A DNA stretch of 64,000 bases from Gemmata massiliana (GTDB lineage Bacteria; Planctomycetota; Planctomycetia; Gemmatales; Gemmataceae): positions 9,631,738-9,695,737 of the forward strand of contig NZ_LR593886.1 in assembly GCF_901538265.1 (NCBI RefSeq), read 5' to 3'. Each line of letters opens with the position of its first letter. The first letter of the stretch is position 1. Made by a program: the position numbers and the translations under genes. A model generated the notes under the pieces. That model saw only the letters and a list, made by a program, of their open reading frames with translations. It searched no databases and was not told the origin of the DNA. This document shows, one piece after another, positions 45,219-54,579 of the stretch.

Positions 45219-45250
45219 ATATCGGCAATGTAAATTCCAATATAGGCAAT
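45219..45250. promoter_or_regulatory. Direct repeats 21 bp apart, candidate DeoR operator
   Basis: ATATCGGCAAT (45219-45229) and ATATAGGCAAT (45240-45250) match at 10 of 11 positions and start exactly 21 bp apart, two helical turns. A weaker similar segment starts a further 21 bp on (AAATGGGACAA, 45261). They lie between the divergent DeoR and MFS-HAD genes in an AT-rich spacer. Confidence 0.6.
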
Positions 45251-45275
45251 ATATAATCCTAAATGGGACAAAATT

Positions 45276-47077
45276 GTGGCTGCGAAAGGGGAATCGGCGG
45301 CAAAATCTAGGGTGGCGGTATCAGGTTGGTTCTTGCTGAACGGGTTCGTTGTTGCTTCCTGGGTGGCTCACATCCCGCGGCAAGCGACCGCACTGGAAAT
45401 ACCACCGGACACACTCGGGCTGGTGCTTCTCGGAATGGCGGTGGGATCGATACTGGGAATGACTGCCGCTCCCCTGCGATCCGTCGCATCGGGGCCGATC
45501 GTGCGGCGTGGATCACTGGAGTTATCTTCGCCCTGCTGATTCCACTCCCCATTCTGGCTGGCTCGATCACTTTTCTTGGCGTCTCACTCGTCGTACTTGG
45601 AGCGTTTCACGGTCTGCTGGATGTCACCATGAACGCCGCCGCAGCGCGGTGCGAACGTGCCCTCGGGCGACCGGTGATGTCCGCGTTCCACGGCTGGTTC
45701 AGTGTCGGTATGGTGGTGGGGGTGACGGGCGGCTCCGCGTTACTGGCTGTGGGCCTTACCCCATTGGGGCACGCGGTTTTAGTAGTCGGAATTGGCGTGC
45801 TCTTGGTGTCCACGTGTCGCCCGGCCGCGCGTCCCCAATCCGACGCGCCAGCCGTCGCGCATGCGCCTCATCGCGACACAATCAATCACCGTGTTTACAC
45901 GCTGGCAGCCATCGCGTTTGTGTGCCTGTTCCTTGAAGGTGCGATGGCGGACTGGGCCGGGCTGCTCGCGGTCGCGTTCGGGGCGGGACCGGCAATCGCG
46001 CCGCTCGCCTACGCGGCCTTCACTGCGACCTGGGCCGGCGGTCGGTTCCTCGGGGACCGGTTGACCGCGTCGGTCGGGGACGTCGTGATCGTTCGAGTTG
46101 GGGGGCTTCTGGCGGCGATCGGTGTCGGGCTGGCTCTCCTTGCAGGTTCGCCGGTCGGTGTGGCAATCGGCTGTGCGGTGGCCGGGTTCGGGCTAGCGAA
46201 CGCGGTTCCGCTCCTCTTTCGCGCCGCGGCGGGAACAGACTCGGCCGGACGTGGACTCGCTCTGGTGACCGGAATCGGGTACACCGGCTTTCTGGTCGGT
46301 CCGCCACTCGTGGGGTTCACCGCCGCGGCGGTCGGTTTACCTCGCGCGATGCTCTTGGTCGTTGCCGGCGGGGTGCTCTTATCCCTCGGGGCGCACGCGC
46401 TCCGGCGGCGCAAAGCGACCGCAGCGCCGACGCAGATCGACTGCCGGGCGGTTCTCTTCGACATGGACGGGACGCTGGTCGATTCGACGGTCGCGTGCGA
46501 GGTGCTGTGGCGCGAATGGGCGGCCCGCGTCGGGGTCGATCCCGACCCGATCCTCGCAGTTCACCACGGTCGGCGCCCCGAAGAAACTCTGCGCCTGACT
46601 TACCCGGAACACGCGACACCGGAAACCGCCGAATGGGTACAGACCCGACAGATCGGCGTGACGGACGGTCTGAAACCCGTTGCCGGTGCGGAGGCACTTC
46701 TCGACGCACTCGCCGGTCGACCGTGGGCGGTAGTCACATCGGCGTCGCGGGCGCTGGCTGAAAGTCGGCTCCGAGCGGTTGGCCTATGGCGCGAGGGATT
46801 ATTGATCGGAGCCGACGATGTGACCGAGGGGAAACCGTCGCCGGAAGGATACCTGGCAGCAGCTAAGGCGCTGGGTGTGGCTCCCGGTGAGTGTGTGGTG
46901 GTGGAGGACGCACCGGCCGGCATAGAAGCGGGCACACGAGCGGGGATGGCGGTCATCGCGGTGACTACCACTCACGCGCCCGCTGCTCTAGCGACCCCGC
47001 ACGTGGTACGCGACCTCGCGGCGGTCTCGGCCACACTCGGGCACGCGGGCGGTATTCGGCTCGTGCTGACCGGGTGA
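45276..47077 (+). pseudogene. MFS transporter fused to a HAD phosphatase, with one frameshift
   Basis: Starts GTG 45276. Residues 1-67 (SGWFLLNGFVVASWVAHIPR, LGLVLLGMAVGSILGM) are the start of a YbjJ-like MFS protein. The frame then stops at 45539, but the transporter continues in another frame from about 45478 (AIRRIGADRAAWITG, then FHGLLDVTMNAAAARCERAL and MSAFHGWFSVGMVVGV). Adding one base near 45476 restores one reading frame of about 600 residues. After the last membrane helix a linker leads directly into a HAD hydrolase (from about 46443): VLFDMDGTLVDST, VTSASRALAESRLRA, EGKPSPEGYLAAAK and CVVVEDAPAGIEAG, all four HAD motifs. Either a recent pseudogene or a sequencing error. The fusion suggests sugar transport linked to sugar-phosphate dephosphorylation. 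Confidence 0.85.
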
Positions 47078-47765
47078 CGAGTCGCAGACTAACCTGATTG
47101 CGCTTATATTCGCCCAGCAGCTCGTTTCTCATCAATCCGAGCGACTGAGACCATACAGTCGCCCGGTCCTACTCTTTCAATCAAGCTCAAAAAATTACGT
47201 TTGTTGCCTTTGTTTCCCACTTCGTTTCGCTGCCCGCAGAGCAAATCCCTCCCTGCCCGCACACCCGCTCAAAGATCGCGGGTGTGCCAGCCTGATCGTC
47301 CAACGGCCAGCTACTTTTAGCTCGGCGCAGATCACACAAAACCTAAACAATTGGCCATACCACGCCCCATAAGCCCAGAAACTGTGCAATCGAATCGGGT
47401 CAAAACAGAAACCACAGTTTCACGCGGGCTGGAAAAGAGAAGGGCTGTGTGACACGTCATCCGGGTTCCGAAGCCCTCTTTTCGTGGCGTTCGCAAATAC
47501 TGTGCGCAACACACTTGCGCGAGCAGAAGGTGCCGGGAATTACCAATCGCATCTCCGTCTCAACGGGTTTCTTTATCGAATGAAATTCAAGCGAGGCGCC
47601 AGATTTAGAAGCAGGCCGCTCGGAACAGCCGGATCGACCACAACAAATCGTATTGGTCCGAAGATTGCATTACCCAAAACGCTCGAAGCCGAATCGTTGA
47701 TTCCCGCAGCCTCCCTTACTCGGCGCCCGAATTAGCGCACTAGATAAGTACGAGGCAACTAACAA
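47078..47765. other. Long intergenic region of lower GC with two structured segments
   Basis: About 690 bp without a convincing gene; the GC content is visibly lower than in the flanks. A perfect 10-bp stem GCACACCCGC / GCGGGTGTGC (47259-47268, 47278-47287) and a second hairpin (47432-47446 with 47471-47483, GAAAAGAGAAGGGCT with AAGCCCTCTTTTC) are present. The second has the A-tract/T-tract shape of an intrinsic terminator. The region may hold a small RNA or the RND operon promoter. Confidence 0.5.
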
Positions 47766-48908
47766 GTGAAAAAATCTATGAAAGTTTCGCCGATTCTGGC
47801 CGTCGCCCTGGCGCTAACGTCCCTCTCCCTACCCGCCTGCCACCAAACGCACGCACAGGAAAAAGAAGAGTCCCACCACGAGCACCAGAAGATCGTGGTC
47901 ACCAGTCCCGAGGCAAAGGACGTGGTCGTCACCGAGCAGTACGTCTGCCAGATCCGCTCCCAGCGCAACATCGAAGTCCGGGCCTTGCAGGAAGGGTACC
48001 TCGAGCCGATCCCAGTCAAAGAAGGTCAGATGGTGAAAACGGGCGATGTGTTGTTCAGCGTGGTGCCCACGCTGTACAAGGCGCGGTTAGAGGCGGAACA
48101 GGCCGAGGCTCAGTTCGCGCGGGTGGAGCGCGACAACGCCAAGAGGCTGTACGACCAGAAAGTCATCTCGATTCAGGAAGTTGCGCTCTACGACGCCAAA
48201 CTCGCGAAGGCCGAGGCCAAGGCCGCGCAGGCGCTGGCCGAACTGAACTTCACCGTGGTCACCGCGCGGTTCGACGGCATCATCGACCGCCTCAACCAGC
48301 AGCAGGGCAGTCTGGTGAAAAAGGAGGATCTCCTCACCACCTTGTCCGACAACAGCGTGATGTGGGTTTACTTCAACGTGCCCGAGGCCCGGTACCTCGA
48401 CTACAGGGCTCACCAGGGCAAAAGTCAGGACAACGGGCAACTCAAACTCTTGGATTCGCGAATCGAGCTCGTGCTGGCGGACGGCAGCAAGTTCGATCAA
48501 TCCGGCGGCGACACCGTCACCGTCGAGGGGAAATTCAACAACGAGACCGGGAACATCCCCTTCCGTGCGGACTTTCAGAACCCGCAGCGCCTGCTCCGCC
48601 ACGGTCAGACCGGCAACATCTTGGTCCACCACACGCTGCACAACGCCATCGTGATTCCCCAGCGGGCGACGTTCGAGGTTCTCGACAAGCGGTATGTGTA
48701 CGTCATTGGCGCGGATCACGTGGTGCACCAGCGCCTGATCACCATCCAGCACGAAATGGACGACATCTTTATCATCAAGAGCGGAATCGGTGTGGACGAG
48801 AAGATCGTACTCGAGGGGGGCCGGCAGGTTCACGAGGGCGAGAAGGTGGAGTACGAGTTCCGTAAGTCGGCAGAGGCTCTGGCGAGCCAAAAAAATCACG
48901 CGGAATAG
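47766..48908 (+). CDS. RND efflux periplasmic adaptor (AcrA-like lipoprotein)
   Basis: 380 residues. Start GTG 47766 with GAGG about 10 nt upstream; ATG 47778 is the alternative. A lipoprotein signal ends SLSLPAC. The adaptor parts are in order: lipoyl half (IEVRALQEGYLEPIPVKEGQ), a short alpha hairpin (ARLEAEQAEAQFARVERDNA), second lipoyl half (FTVVTARFDGIIDRLNQQQG), beta-barrel (VMWVYFNVPEARYLDY) and membrane-proximal domain. It connects the inner-membrane pump to the outer-membrane channel. It is the first gene of a three-gene efflux operon. Confidence 0.95.
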   Translation: MKKSMKVSPILAVALALTSLSLPACHQTHAQEKEESHHEHQKIVVTSPEAKDVVVTEQYVCQIRSQRNIEVRALQEGYLEPIPVKEGQMVKTGDVLFSVVPTLYKARLEAEQAEAQFARVERDNAKRLYDQKVISIQEVALYDAKLAKAEAKAAQALAELNFTVVTARFDGIIDRLNQQQGSLVKKEDLLTTLSDNSVMWVYFNVPEARYLDYRAHQGKSQDNGQLKLLDSRIELVLADGSKFDQSGGDTVTVEGKFNNETGNIPFRADFQNPQRLLRHGQTGNILVHHTLHNAIVIPQRATFEVLDKRYVYVIGADHVVHQRLITIQHEMDDIFIIKSGIGVDEKIVLEGGRQVHEGEKVEYEFRKSAEALASQKNHAE

Positions 48909-48961
48909 TACCCCTTCCCGCCGCTCCCTGGTACGGAACCTAACGAGACTACGTCAGAACC

Positions 48962-51900
48962 ATGTTCACACAGATCCTCCACCGGCCGGCACTGGCGATT
49001 GTTATTTCGATCCTTCTCTTGTTCCTGGGGGTGCTGGGAATCAAGACCCTTCCGGTCGCCCAGTTCCCCAACGTCGCGCCGCCGACCGTTCAGGTCTCCA
49101 TTGCGTACCCGGGCGCCAGTGCCAACGTGTTGGTCGATTCGGTTCTGATTCCGTTGGAGCAGTCCATCAACGGCGTCCAGAACATGCGGTACATGGTCTC
49201 CTCCGCCACCAGCGCGGGTGAGGCGGCGATCCTGATCTACTTCGAGCCGGGCACGGACCCCGACATCAACGTCGTGAACGTGCAGAACCGGGTCAACATC
49301 ATGCTGAGCCGGCTCCCCCCGCTGGTGGTGCGGGAGGGGATCCTCGTCAGCCAGGTCGTGCCCAGCATGCTGATGTACGTGAACATTTTCAGCACGGACC
49401 CGAACGCCGACCAGAAAGACCTCTTTAACTTCACCAACGTCAACGTCATGCCCGTGCTCAAGCGGATCCCGGGCATGGGCATCCCCAGGAACCTCGGCAA
49501 CCGCACGTTCGCCATGCGGGTCTGGCTGAATCCCGACCTCATGCGCGCCCGCGCGATATCCACCGAAGATGTCATGAAGGCCCTGGCGGAGCAGAGCATA
49601 ATCGGCTCGCCCGGGCGAATCGGCCAAGCGACGGGTCAGACGTCGCAGTCCATCGAGTACGTCTTGACCTACAAGGGCCGCTACAGCAAGGCGGAAGAGT
49701 ACGCAAACATCATCCTGAGGGCGAACGCCAACGGCGAGATCCTGCGACTCGGGCAGGTCTGCGGCATCCCGGACCCGATCAAGGCCCGCCAGGCACTGCC
49801 GGCCGTCATCGGAGGGGCCGGCGCTGCGGCGCTACCCAAGGCGCCACCGCCCGGCATCGAACTGGGTTCCGAGTTCTTCGATATTTACTCGGACATCAAC
49901 GGGCACCCCGCGGCGTCCATCATTCTCAAACAAAGCCCCGGCTCCAACGCTGCAGTGGTCATTAAGGAAATCAAGAAGGAACTCGATCGGATCAAGAGAG
50001 AATCGTTCCCGCCCGGCATGGACTACGAACTCGCCTACGACGTTTCCAGCTTCCTCGACGCCTCTATCGAGAAGGTGCTGCACACCCTGCTCGAGGCGTT
50101 CATTTTGGTGTCCCTGGTGGTTTACATGTTTCTCGGGGACTTGCGGTCCACGCTGATCCCGATCCTCGCGGTTCCGGTGTCTCTCGTCGGGACGTTCTTC
50201 GTTTTGCAGTTGATGGGCCTGTCGATCAACCTGATCACGCTCTTCGCGCTGGTCCTCGCGATCGGGGTCGTGGTGGACGACGCGATCGTGGTGGTCGAAG
50301 CGGTACACGCGAAGATGGCCGACAAGCACCTGTCGCCGTACCGGGCGACGATGGAAGTGCTCCACGAGATCAGCGGCGCGATTATCGCCATCACCCTGGT
50401 GATGACGGCCGTCTTCGTTCCGGTGACGTTCATTCCCGGGCCGGTCGGCACCTTCTACCGCCAGTTCGGGATCACGATGGCCACGTCCATCGTCCTCTCC
50501 GGTCTGGTGGCCCTGACGCTGACGCCCGTACTCTGTGCGATGATCCTCAAGCCCCACGCCGGCGGCCACTCGAGCCACACGACCCACGCAAAAAAGCGGC
50601 TCGGGCTGCAAGTCGTACTGCTGTACGTTGCGGGCGGGGTGCTGGTCCTGGCGCCAATAACTTATCTGGCGTACCACTTGTGGGGGGCGGTCGGCTTCCT
50701 GTTCATTCTGCTGCCCTTTGTGCGGGGGCCGTTCGACCGCGCCGTCGAGAAGGTCACGAGCGGCTACGCCGGGTTCCTCCGGCACATCGTGACGCGCCGC
50801 GCGTTGAGCATGGCCGTCGTCGGGGGCTTCGCCGCCGGCATCGTCGTTGTCAACACGAAGCTCCCGACCGGCTTCATCCCGGGCGAGGACCAGGGCATCA
50901 TCTACGCGGTCATCCAGACCCCGCCGGGCTCGACACTCGAGTACACCAACGCCAAGTCCCACGAACTCGAGGAGATCGCCAAGGAGGTCGAAGAAGTCAC
51001 CTCCGTGACTTCGTTGGCCGGATACGAGGTGCTAACCGAGGGCCGGGGCTCGAACGCGGGAACCTGCATCATCAACCTGAAAAACTGGACCGACCGGAAG
51101 CGAACCGCGCGAGAGATTATTGAAGAGCTCGAGCACAAATGCCGCCGGATGTCCAACGTCAACCTCGAGTTCTTTGAGCCCCCCGCGGTCCCCGGCTTCG
51201 GCGCGGCCGGGGGCGTCTCCGTGGTGCTCCTCGACAAGACGAACACGTCCGATTACCAGCGGCTCGGAGAGGTTAACAACAAGTTCATGGCCGCCCTGAA
51301 GGAGCGCAAGGAGTTGACCAACCTGTTCACCTTCTTCGCCACCGACTATCCGCAATACGAACTGATCATCAACGACGACGTGCTCTACCAGAAGGGACTA
51401 ACGAAGTCCAAAGTGCTAGACAATCTTAATATCCAAATCGGTAGCACTTACGAGCAGGGTTTCATTCTCTTCAACCAGTTCTACAAGGTCTACGTCCAGG
51501 CGTCGCCGGAGTTCCGGCGGCTCCCCAAGGATTTGAAGGACATGTTCGTCAAGAGCGAACGCGAGATCGAGGTCAAGAACGAAAAAACTGGGAAAATGGA
51601 AAAGGTCCGCGTGGAAGGGGAAATGGTTCCCTACTCCGCGTTCATGGAGCTCAAGAAAAAGCAAGGGTTGAACGAGATCACCCGGTACAACCTGTACCCC
51701 TCGGCCACCATTCAAGGCGCCCCCGCTCCCGGCTACAGCAGCGGACAAGCGATCAAGGCGATCCAGGAGGTCGCGGCCCAGACGCTGCCGCGCGGTTACG
51801 GGGTCGACTGGGCCGGGCTCTCTTACGACGAGTCGAAAAAGGGGAACGAGGCGATCTACATCTTCCTGGTCGTCGTTGCCTTCGTCTACCTTGTGCTCGT

Positions 51901-52522
51901 CGGTCAGTACGAGAGCTTCATCCTGCCACTGGCCGTGATCCTGTCGCTGCCGATCGGGGTCTTCGGCTCCTTCTTCTGCCTCCAGGCGATGGGGCTGGCG
52001 AACGACGTGTACGCCCAGATCGGTCTCATCATGCTGGTCGGTCTGCTCGGCAAGAACGCGATCCTAATCGTCGAGTTCGCGGTCCAGCGGCGCCAGGAGG
52101 GGCTGTCACTCAAGGAAGCGGCCATTGAAGGGGGGAAGTTGCGGTTTCGCCCGATTCAGATGACGTCCTTCGCCTTCATCGCGGGACTCCTTCCGTTGGT
52201 GCTCGCCACCGGCGCCGGGGCGATCGGGAACCGAACCATCGGCACCACGGGGGCCGGCGGGATGCTCGTGGGCACCGTGGTCGGGGTTCTGATTATTCCC
52301 GGCCTGTACTACTTGTTTGGCAAGATGGCCGACGGGCGCAAACTCCTCAAGGACGAGTCGGCCGGGCCTCTTAGTGAGATTTTTGAGCGCACTCCGTTAG
52401 AACCGCAGCACGACGAGAGCGACCACTTGCCGTTCGATGCCGGTCCCGCCAACCCGACACACCCCGAGCCTCCGCCCCACCATCCGCCGTCGGACCCGCA
52501 TTCCCCGTCGGACGGAGCTTAA
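48962..52522 (+). CDS. RND multidrug efflux pump (AcrB/MexB-like)
   Basis: 1186 residues, slightly longer than the usual 1040 owing to extra loops and a C-terminal tail rich in Pro, His and Ser. The N-terminus has PALAIVISILLLFLGVLGIK. The proton-relay aspartates are in LAIGVVVDDAIVVVEAVHAK (TM4), and the conserved lysine in MLVGLLGKNAILIVEFAVQR (TM10). VKSEREIEVKNEKTGKMEKV looks like an unusual charged insertion in the second porter region. It forms a trimer in the inner membrane and exports drugs or lipophilic compounds through the adjacent adaptor and channel. It is encoded 53 bp after the adaptor gene. Confidence 0.96.
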   Translation: MFTQILHRPALAIVISILLLFLGVLGIKTLPVAQFPNVAPPTVQVSIAYPGASANVLVDSVLIPLEQSINGVQNMRYMVSSATSAGEAAILIYFEPGTDPDINVVNVQNRVNIMLSRLPPLVVREGILVSQVVPSMLMYVNIFSTDPNADQKDLFNFTNVNVMPVLKRIPGMGIPRNLGNRTFAMRVWLNPDLMRARAISTEDVMKALAEQSIIGSPGRIGQATGQTSQSIEYVLTYKGRYSKAEEYANIILRANANGEILRLGQVCGIPDPIKARQALPAVIGGAGAAALPKAPPPGIELGSEFFDIYSDINGHPAASIILKQSPGSNAAVVIKEIKKELDRIKRESFPPGMDYELAYDVSSFLDASIEKVLHTLLEAFILVSLVVYMFLGDLRSTLIPILAVPVSLVGTFFVLQLMGLSINLITLFALVLAIGVVVDDAIVVVEAVHAKMADKHLSPYRATMEVLHEISGAIIAITLVMTAVFVPVTFIPGPVGTFYRQFGITMATSIVLSGLVALTLTPVLCAMILKPHAGGHSSHTTHAKKRLGLQVVLLYVAGGVLVLAPITYLAYHLWGAVGFLFILLPFVRGPFDRAVEKVTSGYAGFLRHIVTRRALSMAVVGGFAAGIVVVNTKLPTGFIPGEDQGIIYAVIQTPPGSTLEYTNAKSHELEEIAKEVEEVTSVTSLAGYEVLTEGRGSNAGTCIINLKNWTDRKRTAREIIEELEHKCRRMSNVNLEFFEPPAVPGFGAAGGVSVVLLDKTNTSDYQRLGEVNNKFMAALKERKELTNLFTFFATDYPQYELIINDDVLYQKGLTKSKVLDNLNIQIGSTYEQGFILFNQFYKVYVQASPEFRRLPKDLKDMFVKSEREIEVKNEKTGKMEKVRVEGEMVPYSAFMELKKKQGLNEITRYNLYPSATIQGAPAPGYSSGQAIKAIQEVAAQTLPRGYGVDWAGLSYDESKKGNEAIYIFLVVVAFVYLVLVGQYESFILPLAVILSLPIGVFGSFFCLQAMGLANDVYAQIGLIMLVGLLGKNAILIVEFAVQRRQEGLSLKEAAIEGGKLRFRPIQMTSFAFIAGLLPLVLATGAGAIGNRTIGTTGAGGMLVGTVVGVLIIPGLYYLFGKMADGRKLLKDESAGPLSEIFERTPLEPQHDESDHLPFDAGPANPTHPEPPPHHPPSDPHSPSDGA

Positions 52523-52642
52523 AGCAGATCGGCTGGCCGGCTCCATTCGAGGAACGACCGGTTCGAGGCAGAAGCGCTTCACAATGCCCCGGAGTCGACC
52601 ACGGATTGATGGATCAGCCCGTAGTCGACCCAGATTCCGAAG

Positions 52643-52770
52643 ATCCTGATTATAGCGCCTGGATCGCCTAATACTGTCAGGCAAGATTGCCGACTATGTA
52701 AGTATGTGGGATCCGACCAGGCGCTAAACTCCTCAAGGATGAGGCGGATGAATCTCTTAGTGCGATTTCC
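52643..52770 (+). pseudogene. Decayed copy of the 3' end of an RND pump gene
   Basis: Blocks of the pump's own 3' end recur in the same order: CTGATTAT (52289 and 52646), GGCAAGATGGCCGAC (52319; 52680 with one change), AAACTCCTCAAGGA (52340 and 52726) and CTCTTAGTG (52368 and 52754). Offsets are 357, 361, 386 and 386 bp. One frame still reads AKLLKDEADESLSAIS, against RKLLKDESAGPLSEIF in the intact gene. This is the tail of a lost or duplicated pump gene; it overlaps the start of the next gene. Confidence 0.7.
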
Positions 52771-54352
52771 GAATATAAAGCGCCAGAAGTACACGATCGC
52801 GAGAGTGATCGCGTGCGGCGCGCTAATTTTGCCGTCTTGTCGGATCCCCGAACTCCGTCAGGCGGACCCGGGACCGGTTCTGCCGGCGAGCTTCACCGGG
52901 GCGATCAACGAGGCGCCCAGTGGAACGGTTAGCGGAACGATCAGTGAAGCGGCCAGCGGGACGGTTAGCGGGCTGGTCGGTCCGTCGATCAGCCCGGACA
53001 GCTCGGGCCAGCTCGGGGTCGAAGAGTTTTACAAAGACCGGGTGCTCACGCAATTGATCGACCAGGCACTGGTCAACAATCGTGAGCTGAAAGTCCTGAA
53101 CGAAGAGGTCCAGGTCGCCCGGAGCGAGGTTCTGGCGCGACAAGGGGCGTACCTCCCCTTTGTCACCGCCGGGGGCGGCACGGGACTGGATCTGTCCAGC
53201 CGCTTCACACGCGACGGGGCCGTCGACAGCCAGCTCGACATTCGCCCCAACCAGCCCATTCACAACCCGCTGCCCGATTTCCGGATGGGTCTCAACCTGT
53301 TCTGGCGACTGGACATCTGGCGGGCGCTGCGTAACGCGCGGGACGCGGCAGCCCAGCGTTACATCGCCGCTAGTGAGAAGCGGAACGACTTCGTGACCCG
53401 CCTCGTCGCCGAAATCGCCGAGAACTACTACGGGCTGGTGGCGCTCGACAAGCGACTCGAAACGCTGAACAAAACCATCGAACTTCAGCAGCAGAGCCTC
53501 GAAATCGCTATCGCCAAGAAGGACGCAGGGCGCGGCACCGAGCTGGCCGTTCAGCGCTTCCAGGCTGAAGTGCGGAAGAACCAGAGCGAAAAGCTGATTA
53601 CGCTGCAGGACATCATCGAGACCGAGAACCGGATCAACTTCCGCCTCAACCGCGTACCGATGTCGGTCGAGCGCACGTCCGCGGACTTCTACGATCTCAA
53701 CATCAACACCCTGAGTTTGGGCGTACCCTCGCAACTGCTCCAGAACCGCCCCGACATCCGCCAGGCCGAGCGCGAGTTGCAGGCCGCCGGACTCGATGTG
53801 AAGGTCGCACGCGCCCACTTCTTCCCGGACCTGACCATCAGCGCCGGCGTCGGCTACCAAGCATTCAATCCCAAATACCTGTTCAACACTCCGGAAGCTC
53901 TAGCCGCCAACGTCGCCGGTGACCTGGTCACGCCGCTGATCAACAAGAAGGCGATTCGGGCCGAGTACCTCAGCGCGAACGCCAAGCAGTTGGAGAGCGT
54001 CTACAACTACCAGCGCGTGGTCCTCAACGCCTTCACCGAGGTCATCAACCGCGTGTCGATGGTGGAGAACTACCGCAAAAGCATCGAGATCAAGAAACAG
54101 CAGTTGGCCGCACTCGAAGCCTCGGTCGACTCCGCCAGCAAGCTGTTCCAGAACGCCCGTGCGGAGTACGTGGAAGTCCTGTTGGCGCAGCGCGACTTCA
54201 TGGACGCGCGAATGGTCCTGATCGACACGAAGAGGCAACAACTGGGCGCCGTCGTAAACGCATACCAGGCCCTCGGTGGCGGCAACTCGTTGTCGGTTCC
54301 GCCCGGACCGGCCCTGCCGCCCCACCGGTGGAGGAAGCAACCCCAACCCTAG
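52748..54352 (+). CDS. Outer-membrane efflux channel lipoprotein (OprM/NodT-like)
   Basis: 534 residues from ATG 52748 (AAGGA 8 nt upstream); ATG 52739 and GTG 52706 are alternatives. The lipoprotein signal ends ALILPSC. A tandem 12-residue repeat follows (EAPSGTVSGTIS, EAASGTVSGLVG). The channel consists of two repeated coiled-coil/beta halves: LIDQALVNNRELKVLNEEVQ to VPSQLLQNRPDIRQAERELQ, then LDVKVARAHFFPDLTISAGV to VLLAQRDFMDARMVLIDTKR. It forms the trimeric outer-membrane duct for the RND pump. Its first codons are read out of frame through the pump-tail relic. Confidence 0.93.
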   Translation: MNLLVRFPNIKRQKYTIARVIACGALILPSCRIPELRQADPGPVLPASFTGAINEAPSGTVSGTISEAASGTVSGLVGPSISPDSSGQLGVEEFYKDRVLTQLIDQALVNNRELKVLNEEVQVARSEVLARQGAYLPFVTAGGGTGLDLSSRFTRDGAVDSQLDIRPNQPIHNPLPDFRMGLNLFWRLDIWRALRNARDAAAQRYIAASEKRNDFVTRLVAEIAENYYGLVALDKRLETLNKTIELQQQSLEIAIAKKDAGRGTELAVQRFQAEVRKNQSEKLITLQDIIETENRINFRLNRVPMSVERTSADFYDLNINTLSLGVPSQLLQNRPDIRQAERELQAAGLDVKVARAHFFPDLTISAGVGYQAFNPKYLFNTPEALAANVAGDLVTPLINKKAIRAEYLSANAKQLESVYNYQRVVLNAFTEVINRVSMVENYRKSIEIKKQQLAALEASVDSASKLFQNARAEYVEVLLAQRDFMDARMVLIDTKRQQLGAVVNAYQALGGGNSLSVPPGPALPPHRWRKQPQP

Positions 54353-54398
54353 CGACCGGAGTCGGGTGAACTTCAACTCGACGGTACAAACCGTCTTC

Positions 54399-54424
54399 AA
54401 GACCGCCGGTAACCCGGCGGTCTT
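54399..54424 (+). terminator. 11-bp GC-rich stem-loop after efflux operon
   Basis: AAGACCGCCGG (54399-54409) pairs perfectly with CCGGCGGTCTT (54414-54424) around TAAC, 46 bp after the outer-membrane factor stop codon. Confidence 0.75.
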
Positions 54425-54579
54425 CGCGTTGACGGACCAGCACGGTCTAAACTCGCGCTACCGCTCCCGCGACGGTGCTTCTAATTCGGTCGCGCGTTGC
54501 ACGGCGCCCCGCCCCACGCTACACTCTTCACTACCCTCCCAGCGCCCGCCCGCCTCTACTCCGTAACGGAGTTCTGTCG

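Noticed and set aside
45326-45475. N-terminal part of the long MFS-HAD frame before the frameshift
   Set aside because: The MFS sequence in this interval is in the other frame; here the translation is Gly/Arg/Thr-rich nonsense.
47484-47735. 83-codon frame in the long gap before the RND operon
   Set aside because: No ribosome-binding site, no recognisable motif and atypical composition.
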